From positions 1 through 21,113 of the forward strand of contig JBBRTJ010000069.1 of NCBI GenBank assembly GCA_038244535.1: 21,113 bases of DNA, written 5' to 3'. Source of the stretch: JBBRTJ01 sp038244535 (GTDB lineage Bacteria; Actinomycetota; Acidimicrobiia; Acidimicrobiales; Ilumatobacteraceae). The position numbers and the translations under genes were made by a program. This document shows, piece after piece, positions 15,233 through 21,113 of this stretch (positions are counted from its first letter, which is position 1; every line of letters starts with the position of its first letter). The notes beneath the pieces were generated by a model, which saw nothing but the letters and a program-made list of their open reading frames with translations, searched no databases and was not told the origin of the DNA.

Positions 15233-15246
15233 GTTGCACATGCAAC
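15233..15246. promoter_or_regulatory. Inverted repeat GTTGCA-CA-TGCAAC, possible operator
   Basis: A perfect 6-bp inverted repeat with a 2-bp centre lies in the divergent region between the GNAT and HU genes, 22 bp upstream of the HU -35 and just upstream of the GNAT ribosome-binding site. The size suits a dimeric regulator. The same arms recur at 20577-20590. The binding protein is unknown. Confidence 0.35.
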
Positions 15247-15268
15247 AAGACGAAACGTACGGAAATGC

Positions 15269-15297
15269 TTGACCTTCCGGCGTCGTCGGGTTCTTAT
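15269..15297 (+). promoter_or_regulatory. Promoter of the HU gene
   Basis: TTGACC (15269-15274) and TCTTAT (15292-15297) are spaced by exactly 17 bases. The -35 matches the consensus at five of six positions, the -10 at four of six. Predicted transcription start is near 15304, giving a leader of about 38 bases that contains AGGAGG at 15324-15329, 12 bases before the HU ATG. Confidence 0.65.
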
Positions 15298-15341
15298 GTG
15301 CGCTGGACTTTCGCACCGCACCCAGGAGGAACCAAGCGCTC

Positions 15342-15629
15342 ATGACCAAGGCAGAACTGATCGACGCCCTTTCGAAGAAGGCGGAGATGACCAAGGTCGA
15401 CGTAGAGAAGGTGCTCGACGCCTTCTTCGACCAGGTCACCACCAGCACCAAGAAGGGTGACAAGGTGTCGTGGCCGGGCTTCGGCTCGTTCGCCACGACG
15501 AAGCGGCCCGCCCGCACGGGTCGGAACCCGCAGACGGGTGAGCCGGTGAAGATCGCCGCCTCGACCGCGATGAAGTTCACGCCCAGCTCCACGCTGAAGG
15601 CGAATCTCAACCCGAAGAAGAAGAAGTAA
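15342..15629 (+). CDS. HU-family nucleoid DNA-binding protein
   Basis: A 95-residue histone-like HU protein that bends and compacts DNA as a dimer. It has the full HU core: helical N-terminus MTKAELIDALSKKAEMTK, the GFGSF turn (46-50), and the DNA-binding beta arm ARTGRNPQTGEPVKI (57-71) with the intercalating proline (NPQTG), ending in a short lysine tail. The length is that of classical HU, not of the actinobacterial HupB/HupS form, which carries a long Lys/Ala/Pro-rich tail. Here such a tail is encoded by the next gene, 23 bases downstream in another frame. Promoter and ribosome-binding site are both clear, consistent with strong expression. Confidence 0.96.
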   Translation: MTKAELIDALSKKAEMTKVDVEKVLDAFFDQVTTSTKKGDKVSWPGFGSFATTKRPARTGRNPQTGEPVKIAASTAMKFTPSSTLKANLNPKKKK

Positions 15630-15652
15630 CCGGAAAGCGAGGAACGACGACC

Positions 15653-15988
15653 GTGTCACCTGCAAAGAAGGCCGCACCGGCCACCAAGGCTCCTGCCAAG
15701 AAGGCCGCACCGGCCAAGGCAGCGGCTCCCAAGAAGGCTGCACCGGCCAAGAAGGCTCCGGCCAAGAAGGCTGCACCGGCCAAGGCAGCGGCCCCCAAGA
15801 AGGCTGCACCGGCCAAGAAGGCTGCTGCGGCCAAGAAGGCTCCGGCCAAGAAGGCTGCACCGGCCAAGGCGGCGGCCCCCAAGAAGGCTGCACCGGCCAA
15901 GAAGGCTGCTCCGGCCAAGGCAGCGGCCCCCAAGAAGGCTGCTCCCGCCAAGAAGGCTGCTCCCGCCAAGAAGGCCACCAAAAAGTAG
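15653..15988 (+). CDS. Lys/Ala/Pro-repeat histone H1-like basic protein
   Basis: A 111-residue protein made only of Lys, Ala, Pro, Thr and single Met and Ser residues, with 35 lysines and no acidic residue. It is built from KKAAP and AKAAAP units in higher-order copies starting at residues 15, 37 and 65, plus a truncated copy at 88. It resembles the C-terminal tails of mycobacterial HupB and eukaryotic H1, which bind DNA without sequence preference. GTG 15653 has GAGGA nine bases upstream (15639-15643) and lies in a different frame from HU, so it is a separate gene in an operon with HU rather than a read-through tail. A strong terminator follows 25 bases after the stop. Disorder and DNA-binding are inference from composition. 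Confidence 0.85.
   Translation: MSPAKKAAPATKAPAKKAAPAKAAAPKKAAPAKKAPAKKAAPAKAAAPKKAAPAKKAAAAKKAPAKKAAPAKAAAPKKAAPAKKAAPAKAAAPKKAAPAKKAAPAKKATKK
15663..15985 (+). repeat. Imperfect tandem repeats coding for KKAAP/AKAAAP units
   Basis: Repeats of AAGAAGGCTGCACCGGCC-like units fill the gene for the basic protein. The larger block of about 66-84 bases recurs three times (from about 15695, 15761 and 15845) with few synonymous differences, so length changes by slippage or recombination are likely between strains. Confidence 0.8.
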
Positions 15989-16013
15989 CTCCATCCGTCT
16001 CCAGACGCAGGTT

Positions 16014-16037
16014 GCGAGAGGCCTTCGGGCCTCTCGC
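16014..16037 (+). terminator. Hairpin terminator with UUCG loop
   Basis: A perfect 10-bp stem, GCGAGAGGCC and GGCCTCTCGC, closes on a TTCG tetraloop. It lies 25 bases after the stop of the basic protein gene, at the end of the HU operon. The T-tract is poor (TTCGCG), as is common in GC-rich actinobacteria. The hairpin is beyond doubt; its terminator role is inferred from position. Confidence 0.8.
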
Positions 16038-16067
16038 TTCGCGTCCGCGGTCTGGCACGATTCGTAG

Positions 16068-16847
16068 ATGGACGCGATCTGCAACGACCTCGCCGCCGAG
16101 CACGAATCGCTCGATGTGCTCATGGTGGACTTGCCCGACGCGGCGTGGGACGAGCCGACGCCAGCCGCCCGATGGGCGGTGCGAGATCAGATCAGCCATC
16201 TGTGGTTCTTCGATCGCACCGCCGCGCTGGCGGCCACCGACGAAGACGCGTTCCGGGCGAGCACGGCTGCGCTCATGGCCAGCGGCGATCCGGACGCGGC
16301 CGGCCTCGCGGAGGGACGCGCCCTCAGTGCCGCTGAGCTCCTGGCCGCATGGCGGTCCGGGCGGGTGGCGCTGCTCGCCGCGCTGCGACCCCTCGACCCC
16401 AAGGCCCGGCTCCCTTGGTACGGCCCGTCGATGGGCGCCACGTCGTTCGCCACTGCTCGCCTCATGGAGACCTGGGCCCACGGGCAGGACATCGTCGACG
16501 CCCTCGGTCTGACCCGCCCGGCCACAGCGCGCCTGCGTCATGTTGCCCACATCGGCGTTCGGGCTCGGCCCTTTGCCTACGCGATCCGCGGCCTGACGAT
16601 GCCAGCGGCCGACGTCAGGGTCGAGCTGGTCGCACCCGACGGCGAGTTGTGGACGTGGGGCGATGCCAGTGCCACGGATCGCGTCGTCGGGCCGGCGCTC
16701 GACTTCTGCTTGGTCGTCACGCAGCGCCGTCATCCTGACGACACCAAGGTGCGCGCTACCGGCGAGGCGGCGGTGGAGTGGCTCGCCATCGCGCAGGCCT
16801 TCGCCGGTCCTCCCGGTTCCGGGCGCGCTCCCGGTCAGTTCGCCTGA
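16068..16847 (+). CDS. TIGR03084-type metal-binding protein (DinB/mycothiol-isomerase fold)
   Basis: A 259-residue protein with an N-terminal DinB-like four-helix domain of the mycothiol-dependent maleylpyruvate-isomerase type. Probable metal ligands are H44 (ISHLWFFD), E134 and H138 (METWAHGQDIVDALG), the standard two-motif pattern. The C-terminal part (ELVAPDGELWTWG, TGEAAVEWLAIAQAFAG) matches the family's extra domain. Such proteins probably use a thiol cofactor in isomerisation or transfer reactions, but no substrate is known for this subgroup. ATG 16068 has no Shine-Dalgarno; CACGAT 6 nt upstream could be a weak leaderless -10. It follows the terminator of the HU operon and is convergent with the PIG-L gene 69 bp downstream. 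Confidence 0.85.
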   Translation: MDAICNDLAAEHESLDVLMVDLPDAAWDEPTPAARWAVRDQISHLWFFDRTAALAATDEDAFRASTAALMASGDPDAAGLAEGRALSAAELLAAWRSGRVALLAALRPLDPKARLPWYGPSMGATSFATARLMETWAHGQDIVDALGLTRPATARLRHVAHIGVRARPFAYAIRGLTMPAADVRVELVAPDGELWTWGDASATDRVVGPALDFCLVVTQRRHPDDTKVRATGEAAVEWLAIAQAFAGPPGSGRAPGQFA

Positions 16848-16916
16848 GCGCTCGACGCACCGATGCTGGGTGCTCTCAGTCGCCGCGATGCGATGGATTG
16901 CGCCGAGAGCTGACCG

Positions 16917-17663
16917 CTACAGCGGGCTCATCAGCTTGAACGCCTCGCCGTGGGCGACGCCGATGCGCCGCCCGTGCTCGGCGAGGCGGTCCGTCACGCG
17001 TCGCGCGAAGGCTGCCATCTGCTCGTCGAGCTGAGGTCCGCTCGCCTTCATCGTCGACTCGAACTGGCTCTCGTGAGCGGCCAGTGCTGCGAGCTTGGCG
17101 TCGACGTACCCGGTCACGTCCTCGACGTGGTCGGCCTCGTCGGCTTCCCACAGCAAGAGCGCATCGGGGCGGTGATGAGCGATGGCCTGCTCGGGGAAGA
17201 AGTGCGGGTCGCGAGCGGCCACGATCCCGTCGGTGGCGAGGAACCCCGCGTGGCGATGATCGGGGTGCAGCCGGTAACGCCGCCACGGGTCGTGGCCGAG
17301 CACCACCGCCGGTTGCAGCCGCCGGATCCATAGCGCGACCTGAAAGCGCTGCTGCATCCCGCTGTCGAGCTCGCCGTCGGGCCAGCCGAGGAAGACGACC
17401 TCACCGGTGGCACCCAGGGCGCGAGCCGCCGCGCGCTGCTCGTCCTGCCGGCGGGCGACGAGGGCAGCGGTGTCGGCGTTCACGTCCCAGGTGCCCTTGG
17501 AGCCGTCGGTGCACACGAGGTGGTGCACGACGCAGCCGTGTGCCGCCCATCGGGCCATCGTGGCGCCGCACCCGAACTCGACGTCGTCGGGATGGGCGCC
17601 GATCGCGAGCGCGCTGGCCGGGATCGGGAGGCCGCGGCCGACGGCGACCGCCGGGCGGTTCAG
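16917..17663 (-). CDS. PIG-L/LmbE-family deacetylase with no standard start codon
   Basis: A zinc-dependent N-acetylglucosaminyl-type deacetylase, related to MshB (mycothiol) and BshB. Zinc and catalytic motifs are AIGAHPDDVEFGCG, TDGSKGTWD and HPDHRHAG. The product is about 248 residues, normal for the family; the true substrate is unknown. The start is a puzzle: between the last ATG/GTG/TTG far upstream inside cofC and the essential AHPDD motif there is no ATG, GTG or TTG. The best candidates are CTG 17663, which overlaps the cofC stop as CTGA, or ATC 17693, giving SDEPGQPRL after the initiator. The coordinates given use CTG. A sequencing error, a real ATG-to-ATC change, or a frameshift from cofC are other explanations. 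It is probably co-transcribed with cofC. Confidence 0.85.
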   Translation of the reverse strand: MNRPAVAVGRGLPIPASALAIGAHPDDVEFGCGATMARWAAHGCVVHHLVCTDGSKGTWDVNADTAALVARRQDEQRAAARALGATGEVVFLGWPDGELDSGMQQRFQVALWIRRLQPAVVLGHDPWRRYRLHPDHRHAGFLATDGIVAARDPHFFPEQAIAHHRPDALLLWEADEADHVEDVTGYVDAKLAALAAHESQFESTMKASGPQLDEQMAAFARRVTDRLAEHGRRIGVAHGEAFKLMSPL

Positions 17664-18259
17664 GCGTGGCTGGCCAGGCTCGTCGCTGATGGCAGCACCT
17701 CGGAGAGCTCGTGGTGGAGGAGGTCGTCGGGCACGTCGACGTCCCAGCCGAGGAGCGGCTCGCGCACGACGCGCAAGCCGAGGCCGAGACGGATCGCTTC
17801 GTGGGCGTGTCGCACGAACGAGGCGGGGCCGTACGAGAACGTGAACTCGCCACTGGTCGGCACACAGGCCACGTTGGTGCCGTCGTCGCGGCGGTCGGGC
17901 ACAAGGGTGACGCCGGGGAAGCGCGCGACCCAGGCCAGTGTGACCGCCAGCGGCAGGTCGGAGTGCGCGACCACGGCCCGGTCGAAGCCGAGCTCGGCCA
18001 GCGAGGCCACGCCGTCGGTGACCGCGCCGTTGAGGCCATGCCCCGGTCGCCACAGAACGGTGGCGCCCACGGCTTCGGCCCACGTCGCCACGAGCTCGTC
18101 GTCGCACACGACGTAGACGGGGAGCGGGTGTCCAGCCGACACGACCCGGGTGGCCATCGTTCGGGCGAGCGATGCGCGCTGCGAGGCACCGAGGACGCCG
18201 GCGAGGCGGACCTTGGCTTGGCGGAAGTCCTTGACCGGCACGAGCACGGCTGCGCCCAC
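17660..18259 (-). CDS. cofC: CofC/FbiD-type guanylyltransferase of coenzyme F420 synthesis
   Basis: A 199-residue nucleotidyltransferase that joins GMP to 2-phospho-L-lactate or, in mycobacterial FbiD, phosphoenolpyruvate, the first committed step of F420 side-chain assembly. It begins LVPVKDFRQAKVRLAGVL (the CofC N-terminal signature, with K10 and the K16/R18 nucleotide-binding basics), followed by GLNGAV (75-80), HSDLPL (99-104) and VPDRRDDGTN (120-129). GTG 18259 is chosen because it sets the signature at the N-terminus and because TAGACT sits exactly 7 nt upstream. No other F420 gene is in the window. It is divergent from gpsA across 24 bp and overlaps or abuts the PIG-L gene at its 3' end. 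Substrate choice between 2-phospholactate and phosphoenolpyruvate cannot be read. Confidence 0.88.
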   Translation of the reverse strand: MGAAVLVPVKDFRQAKVRLAGVLGASQRASLARTMATRVVSAGHPLPVYVVCDDELVATWAEAVGATVLWRPGHGLNGAVTDGVASLAELGFDRAVVAHSDLPLAVTLAWVARFPGVTLVPDRRDDGTNVACVPTSGEFTFSYGPASFVRHAHEAIRLGLGLRVVREPLLGWDVDVPDDLLHHELSEVLPSATSLASHA

Positions 18260-18283
18260 GAGGGCGAGTCTAGGGTGCGGCCC
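18260..18283. promoter_or_regulatory. Compact bidirectional promoter for leaderless cofC and gpsA
   Basis: The whole gap between the two divergent GTG starts is 24 bp. On the plus strand TAGGGT (18271-18276) is followed by 7 nt and the gpsA GTG at 18284. On the minus strand TAGACT (18267-18272) is followed by 7 nt and the cofC GTG at 18259. The two hexamers share the TA at 18271-18272 in a central CTAG. No Shine-Dalgarno fits either gene, and no -35 consensus is seen. Both starts would therefore be leaderless. Confidence 0.65.
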
Positions 18284-19306
18284 GTGACCAACCGGCCTGG
18301 AGCGATCCACGTCGCCGTCGTCGGAGCCGGCACGTGGGGCACGACGGTTGCTGCCCTGGCCGCAGGGAACACCCCGACCACGCTCTGGGCTCGCCGTGGC
18401 GAGCTCGCTCACCGCATCGACACCGAGCACGTGAACGACGACTACCTGGCCGCCATGGCGCTGCCGTCGTCGTTGCGATGCACGGCGTCGCTGTCCGAGG
18501 CGCTGGCCTCTGCCGACGTCGTGGTGATGGGTGTGCCGTCTCATGGCTTCCGTGCCGTGCTGACTGAAGCGGCACCCTTCATCCGCCCGTGGGTGCCGAT
18601 CGTCAGCCTGGCCAAAGGCCTCGAGCAGGGCACGCTCCTGCGCATGAGCGAGGTCGTCAACCAGGTGCTTCCCGGTCATCCGGTGGCCGTGCTCACGGGG
18701 CCGAACCTGGCGCTCGAGATCATGGCGGGCCAGCCGGCGGCGACGGTGGTGGCCATCGACGACACCATCGTGGCCGGCGAGCTGCAACGCATCTTTTCGA
18801 CGCCGCGGCTCCGCGTGTACACGAACCCGGACCTGGTGGGTTGCGAGGTGAGCGGGGCGGTCAAGAACGTCATCGCCATTGCCGCGGGGATGGCCGACGG
18901 TCTCGGGTTCGGCGACAACACCCGGGCCACGCTCATCACTCGGGGCCTGGCCGAGATGACCCGTCTCGGGGTGGCGCTCGGGGGTGATCCTGTGACGTTC
19001 TCGGGCCTCGCCGGGATGGGGGACCTGATCGCGACCTGCTCGTCGACCAAGAGCCGCAACCACAGCGTCGGCTTCCAGCTCGGACAGGGTCGCACGATCG
19101 ACGAGATCGTGGCCGGCACGTCGATGGTCGCCGAAGGGGTCAAGAGCAGCCCATCGGTGCTCGAGCTCGGCCGGCGTCACGACGTCGACCTGCCGATCAC
19201 CGAGCAGATGGTCGCCGTGTGCCAGGAGGGCCGGACCGCCGTCGAGGCGCTCAACGCGCTGATGGAGCGCCGCAGCAAGGCCGAGTTCGACGAGGACCAT
19301 CAGTGA
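18284..19306 (+). CDS. gpsA: Glycerol-3-phosphate dehydrogenase [NAD(P)+]
   Basis: A 340-residue cytoplasmic enzyme that reduces dihydroxyacetone phosphate to sn-glycerol 3-phosphate for phospholipid synthesis. The N-terminal Rossmann motif VVGAGTWGT (12-20) is followed by VVMGVPSHGFR, SLAKGLEQGT, LTGPNLALEI, the catalytic lysine K194 in GAVKNVIAIAAGM, GFGDNTRATLITRGLAEMTRLG, and the closing GLAGMGDLIATCSS and SRNHSVG motifs. Length is standard. The frame is open upstream through antisense of cofC, but GTG 18284 sits right before the Rossmann strand and has a TAGGGT 7 nt upstream. The stop overlaps the start of the next gene (TGATG), implying coupling. Confidence 0.97.
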   Translation: MTNRPGAIHVAVVGAGTWGTTVAALAAGNTPTTLWARRGELAHRIDTEHVNDDYLAAMALPSSLRCTASLSEALASADVVVMGVPSHGFRAVLTEAAPFIRPWVPIVSLAKGLEQGTLLRMSEVVNQVLPGHPVAVLTGPNLALEIMAGQPAATVVAIDDTIVAGELQRIFSTPRLRVYTNPDLVGCEVSGAVKNVIAIAAGMADGLGFGDNTRATLITRGLAEMTRLGVALGGDPVTFSGLAGMGDLIATCSSTKSRNHSVGFQLGQGRTIDEIVAGTSMVAEGVKSSPSVLELGRRHDVDLPITEQMVAVCQEGRTAVEALNALMERRSKAEFDEDHQ

Positions 19307-20553
19307 TGGGGTTCTCCAGACCCGGCACCACGATCGGCACGGTTGGGTCGCGGTGGCGGGCCACGGTCACGCCATGGGGTGCGGTCGTGCCCGACGACGG
19401 CACCCCGGTGCTCGACTGGTGGATCGCGGCCGACGATCGCTGGCACGATCCGTCGGTCGAGCCGAGCGTGCGCCAGCGCGCCGTCGAAGGCGCGCCAGTT
19501 CTCGAGACGTCGCTGCGGGTGCCGGGGGGTGATGCCGTGCACCGCGTGTACGTCGCGTCGCTGGCGGCCGTACCCGGCGGCGCGGCCGTCGTGGTCGAGC
19601 TCGAGAACACCTCGTCGTTGCCGTTCGCGGTGGCCTTCACCCGAGGGTCGAGGCTGCTCACCGCCCGCCCGCCCACGCCTGTGCCGATCGAGGGCATCAC
19701 GCTCCCGCCCGACGTCGTCGTGCTGCCAGTGGCGCACGGGTCATCGGTGAGGGTGGCGGTGGCGTGTGGTGGTGGACCAGCCGGCGTCCGACCCGCCGGC
19801 TTGCCGGTGCCGGCTCAAGTGGCGCGGGGCTGGGTCGCCCACGTCGAGCGTGATCTGCGGCTGGTGCTGCCCGACGACGATCTGCGCCAACTCGTCGTCG
19901 GGGCACGAGCGGCCCTCGTGCTGGAGGGCCCTTCGGACCCTGAGCGAGACCCTGTGGGCTTCCTGCTCGGCGTCGTCGAGACGTGCCGCATGGGTGAAGC
20001 CGCCGGCCCCTGGGTCGATGATGTTGCCGCCGCCGCGGTGGCCGTGGCCAAGGGCGAGCGGGGCGTGGCGTCGGTGCCGTGGGCGTCGTCGGCCGCGCTG
20101 GCGGCGGCTGCTGAGGTGCTCGAACGGGCCGGCGAGACCAAGGGGTGCGCCGACGTGCTCGCCATGCAGCGGCGGCTGGGAGCCGTGTCGTCGTTGCCGC
20201 CGCTCGACGTCGCAACGCTGGCCATGCTCGATCCCGCTCGGCGGGTCGCCGCGGTTCTCTCGGCGCTGGTGGCGGCGCCCGGGCGTGACGATGTCGCGGT
20301 CCTGCCCGGCTTCCCGGCGGGCTGGCTCGGACGATCGGTCGAGGCTTACGGGCTGCCGGTCCCTGGCGGCCGCCGCATCAGCGTTGCCGTGCGGTGGCAT
20401 GGCGAACGGCCGGCGCTGCTGTGGGAGGTCACCGGCGCGAGCGGCCTGACGGTGGGCTCACCGCGCCTCGACCCGACGTGGAGCACCACCGACATGAAGG
20501 GGGAGGCGCTCCTGGCCCCTCCGCCCGACGATCTCGTGGTGGCCCGCTCCTGA
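19306..20553 (+). CDS. Carbohydrate-enzyme-like protein of unknown function
   Basis: A 415-residue protein I cannot assign with confidence. The N-terminal half is rich in beta-strand-like stretches (RWRATVTPWGAVVPDDG, VYVASLAAVPGGAAVVVELENTSSLPFAVAF), resembling a beta-sandwich. The second half is helical, alanine-rich, and ends in LPGFPAGWLGRSVEAYGLPVPGG and VAVRWHGERPALLWEVTG, a phrase typical of the C-terminal domains of glycoside hydrolases with an (alpha/alpha)6 barrel. There is no signal peptide, so it is probably cytoplasmic. ATG 19306 shares its A with the gpsA stop (TGATG), so expression is linked to gpsA. It is convergent with the alpha-mannosidase-like gene 16 bp away, which adds weight to a carbohydrate role. 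No catalytic acid pair can be named. Confidence 0.8.
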   Translation: MGFSRPGTTIGTVGSRWRATVTPWGAVVPDDGTPVLDWWIAADDRWHDPSVEPSVRQRAVEGAPVLETSLRVPGGDAVHRVYVASLAAVPGGAAVVVELENTSSLPFAVAFTRGSRLLTARPPTPVPIEGITLPPDVVVLPVAHGSSVRVAVACGGGPAGVRPAGLPVPAQVARGWVAHVERDLRLVLPDDDLRQLVVGARAALVLEGPSDPERDPVGFLLGVVETCRMGEAAGPWVDDVAAAAVAVAKGERGVASVPWASSAALAAAAEVLERAGETKGCADVLAMQRRLGAVSSLPPLDVATLAMLDPARRVAAVLSALVAAPGRDDVAVLPGFPAGWLGRSVEAYGLPVPGGRRISVAVRWHGERPALLWEVTGASGLTVGSPRLDPTWSTTDMKGEALLAPPPDDLVVARS

Positions 20554-20569
20554 CTGAGGTGGCCGTCCG

Positions 20570-21113
20570 TCAGATCGTTGCATCTGCAACCACCACCGTG
20601 ACGATCTGCTCGGGCTGCACGATCAGGGCCCCGTCGATCACTGCGGTGGAACGGTGGCGGAGGTCGACCTGGACGGCCGGTCCGGGGAGGTCGACGCTCG
20701 CCGCCGCCGACGAGGGGTTGAACAGTCGGACCTGAAGTCCGCCCGACTGCCGCACCAGCGACGACACCACAGCGGGGCCGGCGGCGAGGGCCAGGGCCTG
20801 ACCGGGGGTGGCGACGCCGTCGGCCACACCGTGGCCGTAGGTGACGAGCAAGGGAACGAAGGCGGCGTCAACCAGGTCGTAGGGGTCGGCTGATGAGTCG
20901 GCGTCACCATCGCGGGCGTCGGCGTCAGCCACGTGGAGGGCGAAGCGCAGCTCGTGCGGACCGTGGACCTGCGCACCCCGCAGCGCCATGATCGGCCCGG
21001 CCGGCAACGGTCGAGAGGTCATCGGGCCGCGAGAGAGCCAGCCCGTCGCCCGCAGCAATGTCAGCGCGATGGCGTAGGCACGCTGTTCGCCGCCGGGTCC
21101 CTCGCGCCGGTCG
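20570..21113 (-). CDS. Alpha-mannosidase-like (GH38) protein, C-terminal part, cut by the window edge
   Basis: The reading frame is open from the right edge to a TGA at 20570, giving 180 residues of a longer protein. The visible part contains ALTLLRATGWLSRG, then RPLPAGPIMALRGAQ, GPHELRFALH, and a beta-rich end with VRLFNPSSAAASVDLPG and PEQIVTVVV, the layout of the C-terminal beta domains of GH38 alpha-mannosidases. The catalytic barrel lies outside the window, so activity cannot be judged. A TTG at 21058 could be mistaken for a start, but homologous sequence continues upstream of it. It is convergent with the carbohydrate-enzyme-like gene, 16 bp apart. Confidence 0.78.
   Translation of the reverse strand, partial: DRREGPGGEQRAYAIALTLLRATGWLSRGPMTSRPLPAGPIMALRGAQVHGPHELRFALHVADADARDGDADSSADPYDLVDAAFVPLLVTYGHGVADGVATPGQALALAAGPAVVSSLVRQSGGLQVRLFNPSSAAASVDLPGPAVQVDLRHRSTAVIDGALIVQPEQIVTVVVADATI
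20577..20590. repeat. Second GTTGCA-TC-TGCAAC inverted repeat
   Basis: The same 6-bp arms as at 15233-15246, again with a 2-bp centre, inside the last codons of the mannosidase-like gene and next to the convergent junction. It encodes VVADAT there, so it may be chance. The loop is too short for a terminator. Confidence 0.3.

Noticed and set aside
15607..15981. Minus-strand frame with hydrophobic FLAGAA repeats opposite the basic protein
   Set aside because: It is the reverse reading of the KKAAP repeat DNA. There is no start context, and the plus-strand gene has a ribosome-binding site and terminator.
15294..16733. Minus-strand frame with PSW/QPSW repeats spanning the HU operon
   Set aside because: Another frame of the same repeat DNA, running across a clear terminator and two real genes.
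16848..16916. GCTCTC/GAGAGC inverted repeat between the TIGR03084-type and PIG-L genes as a shared terminator
   Set aside because: The loop is about 27 bases and the stem only 6 bp; it could be chance.

Overview
The window is very GC-rich and densely packed, with frequent ATGA, GTGA and TGATG stop-start overlaps, GTG starts, a WhiB protein, PafB and PafC, an F420-pathway CofC and a DinB-like protein of the mycothiol-linked superfamily. Together these point to an actinobacterium (Actinomycetota). Protein style suggests an uncultured or little-studied lineage such as Acidimicrobiia, but that placement is an inference. I see no phage, transposon, CRISPR or RNA gene, and no gene-free stretch longer than about 110 bases.

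Layout. (1) 80-4574, plus strand: a cytochrome P450, a 3-hydroxyacyl-CoA dehydrogenase, a stand-alone B12-binding mutase subunit, then the WYL regulators pafB and pafC. The first three look like oxidation and CoA-ester catabolism; pafBC is tightly packed behind them but seems to carry its own leaderless promoter. (2) 4559-7138, minus strand: a DEDDh exonuclease, a whiB gene with a good promoter, and a PIN-PhoH ATPase. (3) 7242-9860, minus strand: a polar amino-acid ABC importer (ATPase, permease with an extra N-terminal domain, lipoprotein receptor). (4) 9915-13362, minus strand: lutC, lutB, lutA and a carboxymuconolactone-decarboxylase-like protein, forming a lactate-oxidation operon. (5) 13374-15209: a HIT protein (plus), and a DUF429 protein coupled to a GNAT acetyltransferase (minus). 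(6) 15342-16037, plus strand: HU, followed by a separate Lys/Ala/Pro-repeat protein resembling the detached tail of mycobacterial HupB, closed by a strong UUCG-loop terminator. (7) 16068-16847: a TIGR03084-type metal-binding protein. (8) 16917-18259, minus strand: a PIG-L deacetylase and CofC. (9) 18284-20553, plus strand: gpsA and a carbohydrate-enzyme-like protein of unknown role. (10) 20570 to the right edge, minus strand: the C-terminal part of a GH38-like alpha-mannosidase.

The most interesting signals are small. The 24-bp gap between cofC and gpsA holds two overlapping -10 hexamers, each exactly 7 nt from its start codon, a near-symmetric promoter for two leaderless genes. The same TANNNT signal sits 6-7 nt before pafB and the exonuclease. 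The PIG-L gene has no standard start codon in a sensible place. The HU tail is a separate gene. The ABC permease has a CD225-like N-terminal hairpin. A five-run G-quadruplex motif lies just upstream of the P450. All family calls are made by eye from motifs; no database search was run.
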